64,000 bases of DNA from assembly GCA_021851785.1 (NCBI GenBank), contig JAJZBV010000001.1, forward strand, positions 206,325 through 270,324, given 5' to 3'. This document shows, in pieces, positions 10,774 to 19,306 of the stretch (within the stretch, counting starts at the first letter, position 1; the number at the start of each line of letters is the position of its first letter). The translations under genes were made by a program, and so were the position numbers. The notes beneath the pieces were generated by a model that searched no databases, was not told where the DNA came from, and was given only the letters and a program-made list of their open reading frames with translations. This DNA is from Pseudomonadota bacterium (lineage in GTDB: Bacteria; Pseudomonadota; Alphaproteobacteria; Acetobacterales; Acetobacteraceae).

Positions 10774-12564
10774 GTGCTCGCCGCGAGCGATGAAGCAGGG
10801 CGTCTGGCAGCGTTACGGCAGCTCAGTCTGCTGGATACGGCACCCAGCGACGAATTCGATCGCATCACCCTGCTCGCCGCGCGCTGCCTGGCCGCGCCGA
10901 TGGCGATGATCACGCTGATCGATCAAGACCGGCAATGGGTGAAATCCCGCCACGGCCTGGATTTGACCGAAACCCCGCGCGCCGCCTCGTTTTGCGACCA
11001 TACCATCCGCGGCGACGAGGGCCTGGTGATCGCCGATGCCAGCGAGGATCCCCGGTTTCGTGGCAATCCGCTGGTCGACGGCGCGCCGCATATCCGCTTT
11101 TACGCCGGCGCGCCGCTGATCACCCGCGACCGCTACGCGATCGGCGCGATCTGCGTGCTCGACCAGAAGCCACGCACGATCACCGCCGCCGAGCGCCACA
11201 CCCTCGAAATCCTCGCCGCCCAAGTGATGGTGCTCATCGAACTCCGCCACTCCTCGGGCCGCCTGCACCCGACCAGCCGGCTTCCGAACGCGATCCAGTT
11301 CGACGAGGATCTCGCCGATCTCACCCGCCGGCAGCGGGGCCAGAGCCGGCTTTTCGTGATGCTCGACATCGCCGATCCGGATCATCTGCCGACCCATATC
11401 AACCTCCTCGGCCCGCGCTGGGAGCGCGATTTGCCGGCGGCGATGATCCGCGGCATCCGCGCCGCGTTCGGGGAAGACTTCCCGATCTATCACCCGCTCT
11501 CGCTCCGTTTCGGCTTTCTGCTCGACCCGTCGGTGACCACCGGCTGGCAGGAAAAGCTCGACCAGATGGCCGCCCATCTCCGCCGGCCGATCAACGAGAC
11601 TTTGCCCGTCGCCCTGTTTCCGAGCATCGGGGTGGTGCCGTTCCGGCTCGGCGATTTCATGGACAAGGCGCTGCTGCAGCGCGGGGTTCTCGCCGCGCAC
11701 GAGGCGCGGGCGGTCGGGCGGGTGCTGACCACGGCGCGCGGCCAAAGTGCCACCGACGACTGGCACGATGCGCATATGCTGCTCGGCGAACTCCGCCGCG
11801 CCCTCGATGTGCCCGGCCAGTTGACGCTCGCCTTTCAGCCGCGCCTCGATTTCCGGAGCGGCGCCTGCCGCGCGGTCGAGGCGCTGATCCGCTGGAACCA
11901 CCCGACGCTCGGCCCGGTCTCGCCCGGCGAATTCATCCCGCTCGTCGAAAACACCGCGCTGATGACCGACCTCACCTACTGGGTCATGGACGCCGCCATG
12001 CGCCAGATCGCCGAGTTTCACGAACAAGGGCTGTCGCTTCGCGTGTCGATCAATGTCTCGGCCGGGGATTTGCAGAACAGCGACATCGTCGGCCGCATCA
12101 CCGCGCTGCTCCGCCGCTACCGCCTGCCCGCCGATGCGATCGAACTCGAATTCACCGAAAGCAGCCTGCTTCCCAACCGCACCGTCGTGCACCAGCAATT
12201 GCGCGCGATCCGTGATCTCGGCGTCGAGATCGCGATCGATGATTTCGGCACCGGCTACAGCAATCTCGCCTATCTCAAATCCATGCCGGCCACCGTGGTC
12301 AAGCTCGATCAATCCTTCATCCGCGTCCTCGCGACCAGCGCGCGCGATCGCGCGATCGTCAAGGCGGCCATCCTGATGGCCCATGAACTCGGCTACCGCG
12401 TCGTCGCCGAGGGGGTGGAAACGGCGGAAATCTGCGCCATGGTCGCCGGCTGGAGCTGTGACGAGGGCCAGGGCTACCACATCGGCCGGCCGATGGACGC
12501 GGAAACCCTGGCGCTCTGGCTCGCCGATCGGGAACTGCCGCCGGTCGCGGTGTCGCTGCCGTGA
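10774..12564 (+). CDS. GAF - degenerate GGDEF - EAL phosphodiesterase
   Basis: N-terminal GAF (LAAPMAMITLIDQDRQWVKSRHGL), C-terminal EAL (VEALIRWNHP, IDDFGTGYSNLAYLKSMP). Confidence 0.88.
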   Translation: MLAASDEAGRLAALRQLSLLDTAPSDEFDRITLLAARCLAAPMAMITLIDQDRQWVKSRHGLDLTETPRAASFCDHTIRGDEGLVIADASEDPRFRGNPLVDGAPHIRFYAGAPLITRDRYAIGAICVLDQKPRTITAAERHTLEILAAQVMVLIELRHSSGRLHPTSRLPNAIQFDEDLADLTRRQRGQSRLFVMLDIADPDHLPTHINLLGPRWERDLPAAMIRGIRAAFGEDFPIYHPLSLRFGFLLDPSVTTGWQEKLDQMAAHLRRPINETLPVALFPSIGVVPFRLGDFMDKALLQRGVLAAHEARAVGRVLTTARGQSATDDWHDAHMLLGELRRALDVPGQLTLAFQPRLDFRSGACRAVEALIRWNHPTLGPVSPGEFIPLVENTALMTDLTYWVMDAAMRQIAEFHEQGLSLRVSINVSAGDLQNSDIVGRITALLRRYRLPADAIELEFTESSLLPNRTVVHQQLRAIRDLGVEIAIDDFGTGYSNLAYLKSMPATVVKLDQSFIRVLATSARDRAIVKAAILMAHELGYRVVAEGVETAEICAMVAGWSCDEGQGYHIGRPMDAETLALWLADRELPPVAVSLP

Positions 12565-12652
12565 TCCCGCCGCGGCCGCCCCAGGCGACACATGGCGGAA
12601 TAGCAGCCATGCGATCAGCGCAATGGCATATCATCACCCCTGTGCGAGACTA

Positions 12653-12667
12653 TGCTGCAATGCAGCA
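12653..12667. promoter_or_regulatory. Putative PhaR operator, perfect inverted repeat TGCTGCA-A-TGCAGCA
   Basis: Contains CTGC-N3-GCAG about 50 bp upstream of PHB depolymerase ATG. Confidence 0.55.
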
Positions 12668-12715
12668 AACCCCGCCCCATATGACGAAAGCCACCCCCAA
12701 GGAAAGGCGGGTCAT

Positions 12716-13726
12716 ATGTTTTCGCCATCGTTTTCGCAGCCTGTCTCCCCGCCACGCCTTGCGCTCGCGCGCCTTCGCCGTGGCGTGTGGCGGCGCTGGC
12801 GGACCGGGGTCGGGCGTTTCCTGATGCCCTGGGACGGACCGGCCGAGAGCGGATGGCTCGACGTCGCGGAATTCGGCTCCAACCCCGGGCGCCTTGCGAT
12901 GCGCGTCTTTCGCCCGGCATCGGCGATGCTGCCCGGCGCGCCATTGGTGATGGTGCTGCATGGCTGCGGCCAGGGGGCGGGGGAGTTCGCCGCGAGCGGC
13001 GGCTGGATCGAGGCCGCGACCCGGCATGGCTGGGTGCTGCTGTTGCCCGAACAGGCCATCACCAACAACCATGCGCGCTGTTTCTCCTGGTATAATCATG
13101 GCGATACCCATCGCGGCCGGGGCGAGGTGCTGTCGCTCCGGCAAATGATCCAGGTCGCGCTGCGGCGCTTTCGCTGCGACCCGGAGCGGGTCTTCGTCGC
13201 CGGGCTTTCGGCCGGGGGCGCGATGGCGGCGGCGCTGCTGGCCGCCTATCCCGAGACCTTCGCCGCCGGCGCGGTCATCGCCGGGCTTCCGGTCGGCTGC
13301 GCGAGCAATGCCGGCGAGGCATTCCTGCGCATGCATGACGCCGGGCCGACGAAGATGACGCCGGCGAGCTGGGCGACGCTGATCACCACCCAACTCGGCC
13401 ATAAGGGGCGCTGGCCGCGGCTTTCCATCTGGCATGGCGAGGCCGATCGGGTGGTCGATCCCGGCAATGGCGAGAATCTCGTCCGGCAATGGACGGCGCT
13501 GCACGGGCTCGATGTCGCGGCGGCGGCGGAAGACCAGGTCTCTCCCGGGGTCACCCGCCGGACCTGGGGGAATGACGCGGCGCCGATGGTGGAAGCCTGG
13601 TCGATCGCCGGCCTCGATCACGGGTTCCCGGTCGGCGAAGACGCGGCGCGCCGCCGCCCGGCCTCGCAATGGGTGCTCGGCGCCGAGGTCGATGCGACGG
13701 ACGCGATCGCCCGCTTCTGGCACTGA
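12716..13726 (+). CDS. PHB depolymerase family extracellular esterase
   Basis: LVMVLHGCGQGAGEFA; GLSAGGAMAAALLAAYPE lipase box; start internal to ORF 12383..13726. Confidence 0.88.
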   Translation: MFSPSFSQPVSPPRLALARLRRGVWRRWRTGVGRFLMPWDGPAESGWLDVAEFGSNPGRLAMRVFRPASAMLPGAPLVMVLHGCGQGAGEFAASGGWIEAATRHGWVLLLPEQAITNNHARCFSWYNHGDTHRGRGEVLSLRQMIQVALRRFRCDPERVFVAGLSAGGAMAAALLAAYPETFAAGAVIAGLPVGCASNAGEAFLRMHDAGPTKMTPASWATLITTQLGHKGRWPRLSIWHGEADRVVDPGNGENLVRQWTALHGLDVAAAAEDQVSPGVTRRTWGNDAAPMVEAWSIAGLDHGFPVGEDAARRRPASQWVLGAEVDATDAIARFWH

Positions 13727-13744
13727 CGGATTTCGGCCGCCGGC

Positions 13745-13936
13745 TCAGTCCGCCGTTGCGGAGGGGGATGGCGCCCTCGGGTCTTGCCGGGCGCGGCTTT
13801 GCGCCTTGCGCTTGCCGAGATTGGCGCGCAGGGCCTCGGCTTCCTTGGCCAGCCGCGCCGCCCGCGCGGCCTCCGCCTCCGCCCCCTGACACGGCGGTTT
13901 GCGGTCTTTTGCGGCGCGCGGGGCGGATGGCGGCAT
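13745..13936 (-). CDS. Small charged hypothetical protein
   Basis: 63 aa Ala/Arg/Glu-rich ORF; not assigned to a family. Confidence 0.35.
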   Translation of the reverse strand: MPPSAPRAAKDRKPPCQGAEAEAARAARLAKEAEALRANLGKRKAQSRARQDPRAPSPSATAD

Positions 13937-13943
13937 GGACTTA

Positions 13944-14153
13944 GGGCTTGTTGAGAAATAAATGCGTCATTTTCACGATCTCCGGAAAACGCGGGGCAGA
14001 GTCATCCTTTAGGCCGGGGGGTTCACCCCTGGACCCGCGCAAAGGCGGAGCCTTTGCAATCCTTTCCGGGATGCGGGTCTGGGGCCGCTGGCCCCAGCTT
14101 GTCCAGGGCAGCGCCCTGGCGTTGGCTTGATGCGATACAGTCTCCACAAGCCC
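13944..14153. mobile_element. Non-coding MITE, IS5-superfamily-like, flanked by TTA duplication
   Basis: TIRs GGGCTTGTTGAGA / TCTCCACAAGCCC (12/13 complementary), TTA at 13941-13943 and 14154-14156, no transposase. Confidence 0.7.
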
Positions 14154-14323
14154 TTAGACAACTCGCTCGCGGCGGCGCCGTCAATATCGCCGCCGCGCCG
14201 GCCCGCGGCGACAACAGAAAAGCCCGGGATCCGCAAAGATCCCAGGCTTTTCATCGCCGCCTTTTCCCGCTCGCCTGGAACGCCGGGAAGGAGAGCGTTC
14301 CGCGGGAGCGGTGGGGAGGATGA

Positions 14324-14842
14324 TCAGGCGGTTTTGGTGAATTTGTCAGCCGCCAGCGTCACGCGGGCGAGCAGCGGCGCCGTCGCCTGCTCGGCGAGCT
14401 TGAAGGAGGCATCGGTGAAGCGGCCGGCTTCGGCGACCGTCTTCTCGAAGCTGGTGCGGGCGAGGTTGGATTGAAGATCGACGGCATCCTTAAGCGACTT
14501 GACGCCGCTCAGCGCCTTGAACAGCCCGACCGTCTCCTCGAACTGCGCCTGCGCCGAGGCCGCGAACTGCTTCGAGAGATCCTGCACGCCGGCCGCCCAG
14601 ATCTGGCTCGACTTCACCAGCGCCTCGACATTGCCCTGACCGAAGGTCACGAAATCTTCGGTCGCCTTGATTGCCTTGTCCATCTGTTCCTTCATGGGAA
14701 ACTCCATCACCGTTGTTTTTCCCTGCTTCGTCGGAGCAGCCGGGATCACTGCTTGCGTCGGCGCGGCGGCAACAGGCTCACCATGAGCCCCGCTCGCCGC
14801 GTCTCTCGCGGCCGATGCGACCGCGACTGCCTTGGGTTTCAT
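14324..14842 (-). CDS. Phasin family protein
   Basis: MKEQMDKAIKATEDFVTFGQGNVEALVKSSQIWAAGVQDLSKQ; start set internal to the over-extended ORF 14324..16546. Confidence 0.9.
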   Translation of the reverse strand: MKPKAVAVASAARDAASGAHGEPVAAAPTQAVIPAAPTKQGKTTVMEFPMKEQMDKAIKATEDFVTFGQGNVEALVKSSQIWAAGVQDLSKQFAASAQAQFEETVGLFKALSGVKSLKDAVDLQSNLARTSFEKTVAEAGRFTDASFKLAEQATAPLLARVTLAADKFTKTA

Positions 14843-14971
14843 CGCCACGTTGCATCTCCATTGACGTCTGCGGCAGGCGAGCGGGCCCGGAGCCATCCTC
14901 GGGAAACCGGTTCGCCTTGGCTGCGCCCTCGCAAGCCTGTTTCGCTGGCGCGGACCTGCCGGCGACCCGGC

Positions 14972-14992
14972 TTTGCTGCACTGCAACAAAGC
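14972..14992. promoter_or_regulatory. Putative PhaR-type operator upstream of phasin
   Basis: CTTTGCTGCACTGCAACAAAG near-perfect palindrome containing CTGC-N3-GCA. Confidence 0.5.
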
Positions 14993-15181
14993 GGATATAA
15001 ATCGGCCGATAGCCGCGGTCAAGTGAATTTTGTGCGCCGCAATAAAAAGTGAGCCGCCGCGCGATTTCACGACGTTTTCCGCAAGACCTGAAAATCGTTC
15101 CTTAACTCCTTCAAATGCAGAATGAATCCTGAGGTTTCCGCCTGGACAGGAAAGCGTTCCGGCCGCTACATTCGCGGTGGC

Positions 15182-16381
15182 ATGACAATAGGGAAGACGG
15201 GGATGGCGTTTTTGGTGGGTATGTCGGCCGGGGAGGGTCGCGATCGCGAAAGACGCGGCGTTGAGGCGCCGCGCGTCGCCGCCCTGTTCATGCTTTTGGC
15301 GCTGGTGCTGCTTCCCTTCGCCGCCCGCGCCCAGATCGGCTCCGACCGCTACAGCGCGATGGTGATCGACGCGGCTTCCGGCCATGTGCTCTACGCCGCC
15401 AATCCCGATGCCGCGCGCTATCCGGCGAGCCTCACCAAGATCATGACCCTCTATCTCACCTTCGAGGCGCTTCGCGACCGGCGGATCACGCTTCAGGACC
15501 GGGTGCCGGTCTCGGCCCATGCCGCGTCGCAGGAGCCGTCCAAACTCGATCTCCGCCCCGGAACCCGCCTCACCGTCGAACAGGCGATCCTCGCCCTGGT
15601 CACCAAATCCGCCAATGACGCCGCCGCCGCCCTCGGCGAGACGCTCGGCGGCTCGGAGGCGCGTTTCGCCCAGATGATGACGCTCCGCGCCCGCGCCCTC
15701 GGCATGTCGCATACCACCTTCCGCAACGCCTCCGGCCTTCCCGATCCCGAGCAGGTCACCACCGCCCGCGACCTCGCCATCCTCGCCCGCCACATCATTC
15801 AGGACTACCCCGATCAGTACCGGTATTTCAGCGTCCCCGGCTTCGTCTTTCATGGCCGCATGATCCCCAATCACGACCATATGCTCACCAGCTATGAAGG
15901 GGCGGACGGGCTCAAGACCGGCTATACCGAGGCCGCCGGGCATAATCTCGTCACCAGCGCGGTGCGTGGCGACGCCAGGCTGATCGGCGTGGTGCTCGGC
16001 GCCGGCTCCAATCCGGAGCGCGATCAGCACATGGCGGCGATTCTCGATCAAGGCTTTACCAGCCTCGGCGTGCCGGGGAGCGGGGCCCTGTTCGCCCGCG
16101 CCGATGGCACGAAAGCCGGAGGCACGAAATGGGGCCTGATCACGACCGCCCATGCCGCGACGCTGCCGCCGGCGCTCCGCCGCCCGGGTGGCGCCCCGCC
16201 GACCCGGCTCGCGGCCGCCTCGCGCTGGCACAAGAAGCACGCCCGCCTCGTGCATGCCGCGTCGGCCCATCTCTCGCCGCACCACAAACCCGCGTCCCAC
16301 GCGACGAGCCATGCCGGGACGTCTCCGCCGGGCCATGCCCGCGCCCAGAAGCCGCTGCCGCTGCCGCCGACGCTCACCTGA
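15182..16381 (+). CDS. D-alanyl-D-alanine carboxypeptidase (peptidase S11)
   Basis: PASLTKIMT SxxK motif, KSANDAA SxN motif, DGLKTGYT KTG motif. Confidence 0.93.
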   Translation: MTIGKTGMAFLVGMSAGEGRDRERRGVEAPRVAALFMLLALVLLPFAARAQIGSDRYSAMVIDAASGHVLYAANPDAARYPASLTKIMTLYLTFEALRDRRITLQDRVPVSAHAASQEPSKLDLRPGTRLTVEQAILALVTKSANDAAAALGETLGGSEARFAQMMTLRARALGMSHTTFRNASGLPDPEQVTTARDLAILARHIIQDYPDQYRYFSVPGFVFHGRMIPNHDHMLTSYEGADGLKTGYTEAAGHNLVTSAVRGDARLIGVVLGAGSNPERDQHMAAILDQGFTSLGVPGSGALFARADGTKAGGTKWGLITTAHAATLPPALRRPGGAPPTRLAAASRWHKKHARLVHAASAHLSPHHKPASHATSHAGTSPPGHARAQKPLPLPPTLT

Positions 16382-16514
16382 CCCGGCGCGGCGCCACCCC
16401 GACGTTTTTTTACCGCGCGTAAACCCTTGCGCCGTCCCGCCGGGTTGCGCATCTTTCCTGGTGGAGCGGATGGCGCGGTGTGATCGTGTCAGGCGAGGAG
16501 AGGGGTGAGAAACT

Positions 16515-17324
16515 ATGGACGGCGGAGCCGATGCCCGGCGCATCACCCTGTATCAGGAGGCCGATTTCGCCGGCCTGCGCGCGGCTGGGCGGCTTGCCGC
16601 CGAAACCCTCGACATGATCACCCCGCATGTCCGCCCGGGGATCAGCACCGGCGAACTCGACACAATCTGCCATGAATTCATCCTCGCCCATGGCGCGGTG
16701 CCGGCGCCGCTCAATTACCGCGGCTTTCCGAAGTCGATCTGCACCTCGATCAACCACGTCGTCTGCCACGGCATTCCCGGCGAGCGCCGCCTCGACGAGG
16801 GTGACATCGTCAATATCGATGTCACCGTCATCCTCGACGGGTGGCATGGCGATACCAGCCGCATGTATGTCGCAGGCGAGCCCTCGACCCGCGCCCGGAT
16901 GCTGATCGATGCCACCCACGAGGCGCTGCGGCACGGCATCGCGGCGGTCAAGCCCGGGGCGACGCTCGGCGATGTCGGCTTTGCCATCCAAAGCTTCGTC
17001 GAGGGCAAGCGTTTCAGCGTGGTGCGCGATTTCTGTGGTCACGGCATCGGCCGGCGTTTCCACGAGCCGCCCAATATCCTCCATTTCGGCCGCCGCGGCG
17101 AGGGGATCACGCTTCGCCCCGGCATGGTGTTCACCATCGAGCCGATGGTCAATGCCGGCCGCCCGGAAGTGAAAATCCTCGATGACGGCTGGACCGCCGT
17201 CACCCGCGATCGCAGCTTGTCCGCGCAGTTCGAGCACATGCTCGGCGTCACCGAGGGAGGGTGCGAGATTTTTACCCTGTCCCCCGCCGGTTACGAGAAA
17301 CCGCCTTACGCCCTCCCCGGCTGA
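16515..17324 (+). CDS. map: Type I methionine aminopeptidase
   Basis: PLNYRGFPKSICTSINHVVCHGIP; GHGIGRRFHEPPNI. Confidence 0.96.
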   Translation: MDGGADARRITLYQEADFAGLRAAGRLAAETLDMITPHVRPGISTGELDTICHEFILAHGAVPAPLNYRGFPKSICTSINHVVCHGIPGERRLDEGDIVNIDVTVILDGWHGDTSRMYVAGEPSTRARMLIDATHEALRHGIAAVKPGATLGDVGFAIQSFVEGKRFSVVRDFCGHGIGRRFHEPPNILHFGRRGEGITLRPGMVFTIEPMVNAGRPEVKILDDGWTAVTRDRSLSAQFEHMLGVTEGGCEIFTLSPAGYEKPPYALPG

Positions 17325-18058
17325 GCGGCCGCTTGCCCGCGCTCCCGCCTCCCGATCTGTTCCAAGGCGCGCCGCCGCCGCCCAAGCCTGCTGGCGCCGA
17401 GGGGCATCGGGCGCGGATGCGCGCGCGTCTCCTCGCCGCCGGGCCGGAAGCGCTCGCCGATCACGAATTGCTGGAAATGGTGCTGTTCACCGCCCTGCCC
17501 CGGCGCGACACCAAGGCGATCGCCAAGGCCCTGCTGGCGCGTTTCGGAAGCTTCGCCGGCGCCATCGCCGCCCCCCTCCCCGATCTCCGCGCGATCGAGG
17601 GCCTCGGCGAGGCCGGCGCCGCGGCGCTGAAAACCGTCCAGGCGGCGGCGCTTCGCCTCGCCCGCACCGAGATTTTGGATCGCCCGCTGCTCGATAACTG
17701 GGAGCGGCTGATCGGCTATCTCAACGCCGCGCTCGCGCGCGAGCGGGTGGAGCAGTTCCGGGTGCTGTTCCTCGATGCCCGCAACCATCTGCTCGCCGAC
17801 GAGGTGCAGGCGCGCGGCACCGTCAACCACACCCCGGTCTATCCCCGCGAAGTGGTGAAGCGGGCGCTGGAACTGCACGCCGCGGCGATCATCCTGGTCC
17901 ACAACCACCCGAGCGGCGATCCGACGCCGTCGCGCGAGGACATCACGATGACCGCGGAGACCCGCAAGGCCGCCGACGCGCTCGCGATCGTGCTGCACGA
18001 CCATATCATCATCGGCAATGGCCGCTGGACCAGCTTGCGCGAAAAGAAGCTATTGTAA
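17261..18058 (+). CDS. radC: RadC family JAB-domain protein (start uncertain)
   Basis: EVVKRALELHAAAIILVHNHPSGDPTPSREDI; true start is probably downstream of the map stop. Confidence 0.9.
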   Translation: MRDFYPVPRRLRETALRPPRLSGRLPALPPPDLFQGAPPPPKPAGAEGHRARMRARLLAAGPEALADHELLEMVLFTALPRRDTKAIAKALLARFGSFAGAIAAPLPDLRAIEGLGEAGAAALKTVQAAALRLARTEILDRPLLDNWERLIGYLNAALARERVEQFRVLFLDARNHLLADEVQARGTVNHTPVYPREVVKRALELHAAAIILVHNHPSGDPTPSREDITMTAETRKAADALAIVLHDHIIIGNGRWTSLREKKLL

Positions 18059-18065
18059 CGAGATT

Positions 18066-18089
18066 CTTCTTTTTCTGAAGAAAAAGAAG
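18066..18089 (+). repeat. Family A hairpin (CTTC/GAAG variant) after radC
   Basis: CTTCTTTTTCTGAAGAAAAAGAAG, exact reverse complement of 4411-4434. Confidence 0.9.
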
Positions 18090-18134
18090 CAAAAAGACTT
18101 TTGTCTCGTTTGCTCGGAGCGGGCCGTTTATGTC

Positions 18135-18899
18135 TTATTTCGGCGCGAGCAGGGTGATGCCGTAATGGCTGTAGATCCGGGCGATGGTGCCATCGGCGGC
18201 CAGGCTCGCCAGCGCCGCGTCGATCGCGGCGCGAAGATCGGCGTCGGGTTTCACCATGCCGACCGAGACGTTCCAGGCAAGGCCGGGATCGCGCTCGTCG
18301 AGTCCGATGATCTGGAGGGGGTGATCGGGGTGGTGGAGATTGTAATACCCGACCGCCGCCGGGGTCACCATCACCGCATCGACCTCGTGATTGGCGAGGC
18401 CGTCGAGCGCATCGTCCTCGAAGCCGAACACCGAGATCCCGACATGGCGCTCGCCGAGCGCCATGGCCGCCGTCGAGCCGACCAGGACACCGACCTTGGT
18501 TTCGGAATTGAGCCCGGCGAGGGATGAGATTTTGCTTCCCGCCGGAACCACGAGCGCCGCGCCGGTACGATAATAGGGCTTCGAGGTCTTGAGATTCGAT
18601 TCCTCCTGCGCCTCATGGTCATCGATGGTGTCGAGCATGATGTCGCAATTGGCGGCGCGGATCTGAAAGCCGGTGACCACCCAATCGGGCTCCATGGCAA
18701 CCCCGATCCTGGTCGCGATGGCGCGCGCCAACTCGATCTGAAAGCCCGGCGGGTCGCCGGCTTTGCTGGAGAAGGGCAGCGCGTTGGGATGGGCGCAGAG
18801 GCCGAGCACACCGCGGGCGCGGATGGCATCGAGCGAGCGCGCCTCGGCGTGGCTGGCGAAAACGGCGAGCAGCGCCGCGGCGACGAACAATTTTCTCAT
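18135..18899 (-). CDS. Quinoprotein dehydrogenase-associated periplasmic substrate-binding protein (MoxJ/XoxJ-like)
   Basis: SBP_bac_3-type fold; third gene of operon with cytochrome c and PQQ dehydrogenase. Confidence 0.82.
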   Translation of the reverse strand: MRKLFVAAALLAVFASHAEARSLDAIRARGVLGLCAHPNALPFSSKAGDPPGFQIELARAIATRIGVAMEPDWVVTGFQIRAANCDIMLDTIDDHEAQEESNLKTSKPYYRTGAALVVPAGSKISSLAGLNSETKVGVLVGSTAAMALGERHVGISVFGFEDDALDGLANHEVDAVMVTPAAVGYYNLHHPDHPLQIIGLDERDPGLAWNVSVGMVKPDADLRAAIDAALASLAADGTIARIYSHYGITLLAPK

Positions 18900-19237
18900 G
18901 GCTGCTCCGGTTTCAAGGCGCGGATATAGTGAATGATCTTGTCGATATCGGCGTCGTTGAACGTGCTGCCGAAGGCCGGCATGGCGCCTTCCTTGCCGTG
19001 CTCGATACGATAGCGAATGAAATCGTCACTGCGCTTGGTGTTCATCAATTGTGGCCCCTTGCCGGCGACCCGCCCGCCATCACTATGGCACCAGCCGCAG
19101 GTAGTGGCAAAGAGCTGATTGACATCCAGATGCGAGGTTTGACCGGCCGGAGTGCCGGGCGCGGGCTGCGCCATCGCGGGCAGGGCCGAGGCCAGCGAAC
19201 CCCCGACGACGGCAAGGCACAGATTGCGAAATTTCAT
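18896..19237 (-). CDS. c-type cytochrome
   Basis: Signal peptide, CGWCH haem site, distal MPAFG Met ligand. Confidence 0.9.
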   Translation of the reverse strand: MKFRNLCLAVVGGSLASALPAMAQPAPGTPAGQTSHLDVNQLFATTCGWCHSDGGRVAGKGPQLMNTKRSDDFIRYRIEHGKEGAMPAFGSTFNDADIDKIIHYIRALKPEQP

Positions 19238-19306
19238 CGGTCTGACAAGATTTCCAAAAAATAACCGGCGAGGGGGTCGCCCTCGCCGGTTCCGATTGAT
19301 CAGAGA

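Noticed and set aside
14324-16546. 740-aa minus-strand ORF
   Set aside because: N-terminal about 568 aa is antisense to the S11 carboxypeptidase; only the terminal phasin is genuine.
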